Assembly (NCBI GenBank): GCA_903845315.1
Contig: CAIMWY010000380.1
Span: forward strand, 1-7,293
From: an uncultured Burkholderiales bacterium
Lineage (GTDB): Bacteria; Pseudomonadota; Gammaproteobacteria; Burkholderiales; Burkholderiaceae
Direction of reading: 5' to 3'
Length of the DNA stretch: 7,293 nucleotides
Numbering within the stretch: the stretch's first letter is position 1; each line of letters begins with the position of its first letter. Positions 1-5,278 of the stretch are shown here, piece by piece. A program made the translations under genes and the position numbers. The notes beneath the pieces were generated by a model that made no database searches, had not been told where the DNA came from, and was given only the letters and a program-made list of their open reading frames with translations.

Positions 1-614
1 TCGATGTGCGAGCCCTGCCCGGTCTTGTCGCGCAGCAACAGCGCCGACAAGATGTGGGTGTAGGCGTACATGCCCGCTGCAATGTCGGCAATCGAGTTGC
101 CACTTTTGCTGGGCTGATCGGCCGTGCCGGTGACCGACAAATAGCCCGCCTCGCTTTGAATCAGCAAGTCATACGCCTTCTTGTCGCGGTAAGGGCCGTC
201 GTTGCCATAGCCCGAGATGTCGCACACGATCAAGCGTGGCTGTGCCGCCATCAGCGTGGCCGCATCCAGGCCCATGCGGGCAGTCGCACCGGGTGCGAGG
301 TTTTGCACCAACACATCGGCTTTGGCCAGCAGGGCCTTGAGCACGAGCAAGTGTTGCGGGTCTTTGAGGTCCAGCGCCAAACTTTCTTTGGAGCGGTTGA
401 CCCACACAAAGTGCGACGACTGGCCATGAGCCCGTTGGTCATACGCACGGGCAAAGTCGCCCACACCGGGGCGCTCAACCTTGATGACGCGAGCACCCAA
501 GTCGGCCAATTGGCGCGTACAAAACGGCGCCGCAATGGCGTGCTCCAAGGACACCACGGTGATGTGGTCGAGCGGGCGGGGTTTGTGTGGCGCGTGAGCG
601 GTAGTGGAGGTCAT
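1..614 (-). CDS. CaiB/BaiF family CoA-transferase, N-terminal half (runs off left edge)
   Basis: Class III CoA-transferase of the CaiB/BaiF/formyl-CoA transferase family. These enzymes move CoA between organic acids in the cytoplasm through an aspartyl-CoA intermediate. The reading frame opens at an ATG at 614 and stays open to the window edge, giving 204 codons of a family that is usually near 400 residues, so about half is visible. Family features seen: LDHITVVSLEHAIAAPFCTR near residues 15-34, LGARVIKVERPGVGDFAR at 39-56, the ADVLVQNLAPGA segment at 99-110, and GYGNDGPYRDKKAYDLLIQS at 135-154. By alignment from memory with formyl-CoA transferase (GDSNTG region), Asp177 in SIADIAAGMYA is the probable nucleophile. 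The substrate cannot be told. The start has no clear Shine-Dalgarno. The gene lies 45 nt downstream of the Bug-type receptor gene, which suggests a shared transcript for acid uptake and activation. The cut at position 1 is a window boundary, not evidence of a broken gene. Confidence 0.93.
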   Translation of the reverse strand, partial: MTSTTAHAPHKPRPLDHITVVSLEHAIAAPFCTRQLADLGARVIKVERPGVGDFARAYDQRAHGQSSHFVWVNRSKESLALDLKDPQHLLVLKALLAKADVLVQNLAPGATARMGLDAATLMAAQPRLIVCDISGYGNDGPYRDKKAYDLLIQSEAGYLSVTGTADQPSKSGNSIADIAAGMYAYTHILSALLLRDKTGQGSHI

Positions 615-659
615 CAGAGCGGTCGTCGCGAGGGGTGTTTGGGCGGGGAGTGAGGTGGC
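615..659. other. Short intergenic spacer between receptor gene and CoA-transferase
   Basis: These 45 nt separate the TTT receptor stop from the CoA-transferase start. On the coding (minus) strand they are C-rich. I see no stem followed by a T run, no convincing promoter and no good Shine-Dalgarno, so co-transcription of the two genes is the simplest reading. Confidence 0.5.
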
Positions 660-1652
660 TCAGTCCACCGAAGCGCCAGAGCTTTTGACAATCTGAGCCC
701 AGCGCACCATGTCTTCGTTGAGCAAGGCGGCAAATTGCTCGGGCGTGGTGGGCGCGGCCAGCTCCACACCTTGCAGTTCCAGTTTGTCGCGCAGGTCTTT
801 GGCGGCCAGCGCTTTGGTCATGGCGTCTTGCAACTTGGCCAACACCTCAGGCGGCACACCGGCGGGGGCAAACAAGCCAATCCACAAGGTGCCGCTGTAA
901 CCCGGCACCACCTCTGACAACGCGGGCACCTCAGGCAAGGCGGGGGAGCGGCGTGAACTGCTGACCGCCAAAGCTTTGAGCTTGCCAGCCTTGATGTGCG
1001 ACAGCGACGCGGGCAAGCTGGCAAACACCAAAGGCAGTTGCCCGCCCAGCACATCGTTCAAGGCCGGCGCTACGCCCTTGTAGGGCACATGCTGCAAGTC
1101 GACACCGGCCATGCTGTTGAGCATTTCACCCAGCAGGTGATTGAGCGTGCCATTGCCCGCCGAAGCGTATTGGTAAAAACCGGGTTTGGCTTTGGCTGCG
1201 GCAATGAGTTCCTTCACCGAGTTGGGCGCAAAGCCCGGGTGCGCCAACAGCACATTGGGCACGGCACCGATGAGGCTGATGGGCTTGAAGTCTTTCACCG
1301 GGTCAAAGCCCGGGTTCTTGTACAGCGCGGGGTTGATGGCTTGGCTGCTGCTGATGGTCATCAGCAAGGTGTAACCGTCTTTGGGTGCCTTGGCGGCGTG
1401 CTGCGTGCCGATGTTGCCGCCGGCACCGGGACGGTTTTCAACCGCCACAGGCGCGCCCAGCACCTCGGAGAGTTTTTGGCTGACCACGCGACCCACGATG
1501 TCGTTGGTGCCACCTGCGGTTTGCGGCACCACCATCACGATGGGTTTGCTGGGGTAATTGCTTTGTGCCATGGCAGTTTGTGCGCACCAACCCGTGGTGG
1601 CAAGCGCCAGCCAAACGGTGGCACGAAGAAAGGGGCGGCGTTGGGTGTTCAT
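660..1652 (-). CDS. Bug/TctC-type periplasmic solute receptor (tripartite tricarboxylate transporter family)
   Basis: Extracytoplasmic binding protein of the Bug/TctC family, which captures carboxylates or related small metabolites for TTT transporters or for sensing. The protein is 330 aa, the usual length. A Sec signal peptide is clear: arginines near residues 5-10, hydrophobic ATVWLALATTGW, likely cut after AMA (residues 27-29). The mature protein opens with the family hallmark YPSKPIVMVVPQTAGGTND (33-51), followed by VENRPGAGGNIG (71-82), GYTLLMTISSS (93-103), the HVPYKG motif (188-193) and the LFAPAGVPPEV segment (260-270). Asp51, in the position of the family's GG-x-x-D motif, is probably in the ligand pocket. 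The ATG at 1652 is chosen because it begins the signal peptide; an in-frame ATG at 1745 lies inside the upstream ATPase gene. No TctA/TctB membrane genes are nearby, as is common for the many orphan Bug receptors of Burkholderiales. The adjacent CoA-transferase hints at an organic-acid ligand. Confidence 0.95.
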   Translation of the reverse strand: MNTQRRPFLRATVWLALATTGWCAQTAMAQSNYPSKPIVMVVPQTAGGTNDIVGRVVSQKLSEVLGAPVAVENRPGAGGNIGTQHAAKAPKDGYTLLMTISSSQAINPALYKNPGFDPVKDFKPISLIGAVPNVLLAHPGFAPNSVKELIAAAKAKPGFYQYASAGNGTLNHLLGEMLNSMAGVDLQHVPYKGVAPALNDVLGGQLPLVFASLPASLSHIKAGKLKALAVSSSRRSPALPEVPALSEVVPGYSGTLWIGLFAPAGVPPEVLAKLQDAMTKALAAKDLRDKLELQGVELAAPTTPEQFAALLNEDMVRWAQIVKSSGASVD

Positions 1653-1717
1653 GGGTGCATTTTGCCGAATGCTGCCAACCCACTCAGTCGCCAGTGGCAC
1701 ACCGCTAGGGGAGCACT
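1653..1717. other. Intergenic spacer between btuD-like gene and TTT receptor gene
   Basis: This 65 nt gap is the largest complete gap between genes in the window. It contains a weak CCACT/AGTGG pairing on the minus strand and the GCATT/AATGC inverted repeat listed separately. Neither is followed by a T run, so no intrinsic terminator is supported. I see no promoter with both -35 and -10 elements. Transcription of the uptake operon may therefore read through into the receptor and CoA-transferase genes, or the receptor promoter may lie within the end of the ATPase gene. Confidence 0.45.
1657..1672 (-). repeat. Small inverted repeat just upstream of the TTT receptor start
   Basis: On the minus strand, GCATT, a six-base loop CGGCAA, and AATGC form a perfect 5 bp hairpin. 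It ends four bases before the ATG at 1652, where a Shine-Dalgarno would normally sit, and no purine-rich site is otherwise visible there. It could weakly affect translation start or be chance; a 5 bp stem is not strong evidence. Confidence 0.3.
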
Positions 1718-2500
1718 CTACTGGGCGTTGGGCAGCACCACCCACTGCTGGCCCACAGCATGGATGGCGATGCGCTGTTCAAACACCGCCTCCACCGCCC
1801 GGTGCGTGGCCGCTTGTGCGCACGCACCCTGAAACACCACCTGGCCGGCTTGCATGAGCACCAGCGCATCGGCCTGCAAGGCCATGCCGATTTCGTGCAG
1901 CACGCTGACCACGGTTTTGCCCTCGGCCACCAAGGCACGCATCTGCTGCAACCAGTCCACTTGGTAAGGCGGGTCCAGGTTGGCCAAGGGCTCGTCCATC
2001 AACAAGACTTGCGCTTGCACCGCCAGGGCACGCGCCAGCAACACGCGTTGGCGTTCGCCGCCGGACAAAGCCCCCAAGCGACGCTCGCGCCAGTCCCAAG
2101 CTTGGGTGGCGAGCAGCGCGCGCGTCACCTCGGCATGGTCTTGTGCGCTGGGGCTGGCCAGCCAGTCTTGGTGCGGCAAGCGACCCAACATCACCACGTC
2201 CCAGACACGCACATCGTCTGACGCCGCTTCGCTTTGCCCTAACCAAGCCAGTTGCTGCGCACGCAGACGTGGCTGTATGTCCTGCAACGCTTGGTCAAAC
2301 CAAAATACCTGGCCCTTTGCTGCGGGCAACAAGCCCGCCAACACCTTGAGCAAGCTGGATTTACCAGCCCCGTTGGGCCCAACAATGCTGGTCCAGCGCC
2401 CTGCAGCAAACGATGCATCAACGCCCTGCAACACGGGGCGGTGGCCCAAGGACAAATGCAGCCCTTGAACCCGCAAGGCCATGTCTGGCAAGGCACTCAT
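1718..2500 (-). CDS. btuD: ABC transporter ATP-binding protein, BtuD/FecE type
   Basis: Cytoplasmic ATPase that powers the adjacent FecCD-type permease, probably for vitamin B12 or another corrinoid. The protein is 260 aa, normal for BtuD/FecE subunits. All nucleotide-binding motifs are intact: Walker A GPNGAGKSS (residues 41-49), Q-loop Gln89 in WLGQS, signature LSGGERQR (145-152), Walker B VLLMDEP (165-171) with the D-loop ANLD (173-176), and the switch His202 in VSVLHEI. The ATG at 2500 overlaps the permease stop as ATGA and is preceded by a strong Shine-Dalgarno. An in-frame upstream ATG at 2635 is rejected because it lies deep in the permease gene and would add 45 low-complexity residues. 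It is the last gene of the five-gene uptake operon. Related subunits serve siderophore and haem importers, so the substrate is inferred from the neighbours rather than from this protein. Confidence 0.93.
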   Translation of the reverse strand: MSALPDMALRVQGLHLSLGHRPVLQGVDASFAAGRWTSIVGPNGAGKSSLLKVLAGLLPAAKGQVFWFDQALQDIQPRLRAQQLAWLGQSEAASDDVRVWDVVMLGRLPHQDWLASPSAQDHAEVTRALLATQAWDWRERRLGALSGGERQRVLLARALAVQAQVLLMDEPLANLDPPYQVDWLQQMRALVAEGKTVVSVLHEIGMALQADALVLMQAGQVVFQGACAQAATHRAVEAVFEQRIAIHAVGQQWVVLPNAQ

Positions 2501-3525
2501 GACGTTCCCCCTGCGCCTTGTTCTTGGTTGCGGTGCATCAGCCATAGCAGGTACACACCGCCCAGCACAGCAGTCAGCAGGCCCACCGGCAGTTCTTGCG
2601 GGGCCAACACGGCACGCGCCAGCACGTCGGCCCACAACAGCAACACACCGCCCATGACCGCCGACAACAGCACCCTAAAGCGGTGGGTGCTGTGGGTGAT
2701 GGCGCGCACCACATGCGGCGCGGCCAAGCCCACAAAGGCAATCAAGCCCAGTTGTGCCACAGCGGTGGCCGTGGCCAAGGACAGCACGCCCACCAGCACC
2801 ACGCGCATGGGCCCCAGCGGCAGCCCCAAACTCAAGGTGGTGGATTCACCCAAACTCAGGGCATCCAACAGCGGGCTCAGCCATGCAGCCAACACAGCGC
2901 ACAACAGCAGCATGGCCAACATCAACACACACGCAGGCCAACTGACAAACGCGGTCGAGCCCAACACAAAGCCTTGCATGCCCTGCAACACCTCGGGGCG
3001 CAACAAAGTGATGAGGGACGACACGGCTCCCAGCACCACGCCCACAATCACACCCGCCAACAACAAGCGCAAGCTGTGCTGCACGCCACGCGCCAACACC
3101 AGCGTGAGCACCACCGCCAACACGGCCCCCACAAACGCCATGCCGGTCAGGCCCAAGTGCAGCCACACACCCGCTGCCACGTGTTGCCCCAACAAGACCA
3201 AACCCAGCGCCACACCCAGCGACGCACCGGAGGCGCTGCCCAACAAATACGGATCGGCCAAGGGGTTGCGAAACAAACCCTGCGCCAGCGCCCCGGCCAG
3301 CCCCAGCAAGGCCCCGCCCACCCAAGCGCCGACAGAGCGCGGCAAGCGAATGTCCCACACGATCTGCCATGACAAGGGGTCTTGCCACAGCGCCCACAGG
3401 GGCGTCAAACCTTCGCTGCCCACCGCGCTGCCTGCGATCAAACCCAACAGGCTGAGCAGCCCCAACACGCCGCCCAAGTGCCAAGGGCGAATGGCCTGCC
3501 CGGTTGTGCCACGCGTGCGGTTCAT
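2497..3525 (-). CDS. btuC: FecCD/BtuC family ABC transporter permease
   Basis: Inner-membrane permease of the BtuC/FecCD family (type II importers for corrinoids, siderophores and haem). It is 342 aa, the usual length, and very hydrophobic, with segments fitting about ten transmembrane helices, for example residues 17-36, 64-83, 95-112, 121-145, 153-175, 196-216, 241-270, 285-305 and 312-330. Family motifs seen: DIRLPRSVGAWVGGALLG (58-75), LFRNPLADPYLLGSASGA (84-101), the GESTTLSLGLPLG coupling-loop region facing the ATPase (226-238), and LIAFVGLAAPHVVR (261-274). The ATG at 3525 overlaps the stop of the preceding binding-protein gene as ATGA and has a Shine-Dalgarno five bases upstream. Earlier in-frame ATGs fall inside that gene and would add a non-hydrophobic tail. 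It would work as a homodimer with the downstream ATPase. The family assignment is secure; the exact substrate is inferred from context. Confidence 0.95.
   Translation of the reverse strand: MNRTRGTTGQAIRPWHLGGVLGLLSLLGLIAGSAVGSEGLTPLWALWQDPLSWQIVWDIRLPRSVGAWVGGALLGLAGALAQGLFRNPLADPYLLGSASGASLGVALGLVLLGQHVAAGVWLHLGLTGMAFVGAVLAVVLTLVLARGVQHSLRLLLAGVIVGVVLGAVSSLITLLRPEVLQGMQGFVLGSTAFVSWPACVLMLAMLLLCAVLAAWLSPLLDALSLGESTTLSLGLPLGPMRVVLVGVLSLATATAVAQLGLIAFVGLAAPHVVRAITHSTHRFRVLLSAVMGGVLLLWADVLARAVLAPQELPVGLLTAVLGGVYLLWLMHRNQEQGAGGTS
2507..2512 (-). promoter_or_regulatory. Ribosome binding site for btuD-like gene
   Basis: AGGGGG on the minus strand, six bases before the ATG at 2500 and inside the end of the permease gene. 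It supports the ATGA-overlapping start rather than the upstream in-frame ATG. Confidence 0.6.
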
Positions 3526-4472
3526 GGCGTACCTCGCGCGCTGCGCAGACACTGCGCCATCAAGGCAGCCGCTTCGGCCATGCGCGGACCGGGTCGAACC
3601 AGCACATCCGACTGCTCGGGCGTGAAGGTGCACACCCGTTGCTGTTGCAAGGCGCTCAGGCTGGCCCAACCAGGACGGTTGCGCATGAGGGCCCAGTTGC
3701 TGTCGCCCACCATGATCACATCGGGCTGGGTGCGCACCACGAACTCGGGGTTGAGTTGCGGAAACGGACCCAACGTGGCGGGCACCACATTGCGTGCGCC
3801 CAAGCGCGTCAAGGTCTCCCCAATGAACGAGGCCTCGCTGGCGGCATGCGGTGCGGGGCTGACTTCAAAGTACACCCGTGCACCCCGCGCTGACACGGGC
3901 ACCGATTGGGCGGCGGCCTCCACCCCCGACTGCATGTCATGCCACACACGTTGTGCGTGTGCGTTGGCTAAACCCAAGGCTTGGCCCAATGTGGTGATGA
4001 CGCGCTGCATGTCGGCATGCGACTTGGGCTCGAGCGACAGCACGGTGAGCCCCAAAGCACGCAGACGATCGGCCCCACGCGCAGAGCTGGCCATCAACAC
4101 CAGGTCTGGGGCCAGCGCCACCACGCTTTCGATCTGTGGGTCAATGCCGCCACCCAAACGCGGCAACTTGACCACCGACTCGGGCCAGTTGGAATAGCGG
4201 TCCACGCCCACCAACCGCTGGCACTGGCCCAAGGCGCAGACGGTTTCTGTCAGCGAGGGCAACAGGCTGACGATGCGCTGGGGCACCTGGGTGAAGGTCA
4301 CGTCAACCTGCCGGTCATCGCGCACCACCAAGGCATGGGCACGCCCTACACACGAGCACGCGACGCACAGCCATGCCACGCACAGACACAGCCAACCCCG
4401 CGCACGCGGAACACGCGTGAATCGCGGCTCACGCGGCAAACACCCAGCACGCGCCAGGGTGTGCTCAGCCAT
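3522..4472 (-). CDS. btuF: Periplasmic corrinoid-binding protein, BtuF-like, with signal peptide
   Basis: Type III periplasmic binding protein (BtuF/FhuD/TroA-like fold) expected to deliver substrate to the permease encoded directly downstream. It is 316 aa from the ATG at 4472. The N-terminus has a long basic region (about 26 residues with six arginines), a hydrophobic stretch (27-43) and a likely signal peptidase I site after RAHA (residue 47); there is no proper lipobox. The mature part shows the BtuF pattern: PQRIVSLLPSLTETVCALG (64-82), LVGVDRYSNWPESV (87-100, compare E. coli BtuF VGVSSYSDYP), IESVVALAPDLVLM (114-127), YFEVSPAPHAASEASFIGE (201-219) and RPGPRMAEAA (293-302). The start at 4472 overlaps the preceding gene by 8 nt; an in-frame ATG at 4520 is less likely because it would lengthen an already long n-region. 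The signal peptide core is oddly rich in cysteine. Haem or ferric-siderophore binding is an alternative. Confidence 0.88.
   Translation of the reverse strand: MAEHTLARAGCLPREPRFTRVPRARGWLCLCVAWLCVACSCVGRAHALVVRDDRQVDVTFTQVPQRIVSLLPSLTETVCALGQCQRLVGVDRYSNWPESVVKLPRLGGGIDPQIESVVALAPDLVLMASSARGADRLRALGLTVLSLEPKSHADMQRVITTLGQALGLANAHAQRVWHDMQSGVEAAAQSVPVSARGARVYFEVSPAPHAASEASFIGETLTRLGARNVVPATLGPFPQLNPEFVVRTQPDVIMVGDSNWALMRNRPGWASLSALQQQRVCTFTPEQSDVLVRPGPRMAEAAALMAQCLRSARGTP
3531..3535 (-). promoter_or_regulatory. Ribosome binding site for btuC-like gene
   Basis: GAGGT on the minus strand, five bases before the ATG at 3525 and inside the end of the binding-protein gene. It decides the start in favour of the ATGA overlap. 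Confidence 0.6.
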
Positions 4473-5271
4473 GCTGCACCACCCATTGCTGCACGATGCG
4501 GTGCAACTGCGCCACGCCATCGGTCAAGGCCGCAGGACCGGGCTGCAAGATGTCGGCCGATTTGATTTCAAACACCTGCCCGTGGCGCACTGCTGGCACG
4601 TCTTGCCAGCCCGGGCGCGCAGCCACTTTGTCGGCGCGAAATTTTTTGCCACACCACGAGCCAATGATGATGTCGGGGGCTCGCGCCACGATGGTTTGCC
4701 CATCGGCAATGATGCGGTCTTTGCCCAGCGACATGCGCGCCAGTTCAGGAAAGCAGTCGTCACCGCCGGCGATGCCCATCAACTCTGACACCCAGCGGAT
4801 GGCACTGATGTGCGGTTCGTCCCACTCTTCAAAATAAATCTTGGGGCGACGCGTGAAGCTCGCCGCTGTATGGCGAATGTCGTCTAACTGCGCGCGCATG
4901 TGCGCGAGGCGTTGCAGGCCTTGCTCGGCCTGCCCCACCATCGCAGCCACTTGGTAAAGCATGGAAAAAATCTCCTCCACGCTGCGCTGGTTGAAGACCG
5001 TGACTTGCACACCCGCACGAATCAACAAGGCCGCAATATCGGCTTGCAAGTCTGAAAACCCAAACACGCAGTCGGGCTTGAGCGCCAAAATTTTGTCAAT
5101 CTTGGCGCTCAAAAACGCGCTGACTTTGGGCTTTTCTGCCCGCGCCCGACGCGGGCGCACCGTGTAGCCCGAGATACCCACGATGCGCGCCTCTTGCCCC
5201 AACAGGTACAGCCACTCCGTGGTCTCCTCGGTGAGGCAGACGATGCGAGAGGGGAGCAAGGGCTCAGACAT
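4465..5271 (-). CDS. Leaderless BtuF-fold 'cobalamin-binding protein'
   Basis: Binding-protein-fold polypeptide (COG0614-like) of 268 aa. It begins with the mature-type sequence SRIVCLTEETTEWLYLLGQE (8-27), with no basic or hydrophobic signal peptide before it. Conserved-looking blocks: RIVGISGYTVRP (29-40), EKPKVSAFLSAKIDKILALKPD (46-67), GFSDLQADIAALL (71-83), FNQRSVEEIFSML (93-105), IYFEEWDEPHISAIRWVSEL (145-164), PDIIIGSWCGKKFR (199-212) and SADILQPGPAALTDG (238-252). I recall such sequences annotated as cobalamin-binding proteins in proteobacteria; a solved function is not known to me. It starts 7 nt after the receptor stop with no good Shine-Dalgarno, suggesting coupling to receptor translation, and overlaps the next gene by 8 nt. 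Without a signal it should stay in the cytoplasm unless exported by another path. A cytoplasmic corrinoid-handling or sensing role is possible but speculative. Confidence 0.87.
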   Translation of the reverse strand: MSEPLLPSRIVCLTEETTEWLYLLGQEARIVGISGYTVRPRRARAEKPKVSAFLSAKIDKILALKPDCVFGFSDLQADIAALLIRAGVQVTVFNQRSVEEIFSMLYQVAAMVGQAEQGLQRLAHMRAQLDDIRHTAASFTRRPKIYFEEWDEPHISAIRWVSELMGIAGGDDCFPELARMSLGKDRIIADGQTIVARAPDIIIGSWCGKKFRADKVAARPGWQDVPAVRHGQVFEIKSADILQPGPAALTDGVAQLHRIVQQWVVQHG

Positions 5272-5278
5272 TGCTGAA

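Noticed and set aside
6..653. A 215-codon open frame on the plus strand opposite the CoA-transferase
   Set aside because: The minus-strand frame encodes a clear CaiB/BaiF family protein across the same bases, while the plus-strand product has no family features.
996..1832. A 278-codon open frame on the plus strand opposite the TTT receptor
   Set aside because: The product is His, Gly and Arg rich with no recognisable motif, and it spans the ends of two well supported minus-strand genes. It is an antisense shadow.
2252..3625. A 457-codon open frame on the plus strand opposite the permease and ATPase genes
   Set aside because: Its translation is Pro, Thr, Asn, Ala and Ser rich without domains, and it lies wholly antisense to two clear genes. 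It follows from codon bias in the GC-rich minus-strand genes.
4473..4520. Earlier in-frame ATG (4520) for the btuF-like gene
   Set aside because: It would add 16 residues before an already long signal peptide n-region and lengthen the overlap with the preceding gene to 56 nt. The ATG at 4472 is more economical.
3522..5271. The two adjacent binding-protein genes as one gene split by a frameshift, or as a recent tandem duplication
   Set aside because: Each encodes a full-length binding-protein fold with its own start and stop, and their sequences differ widely, so neither explanation fits.
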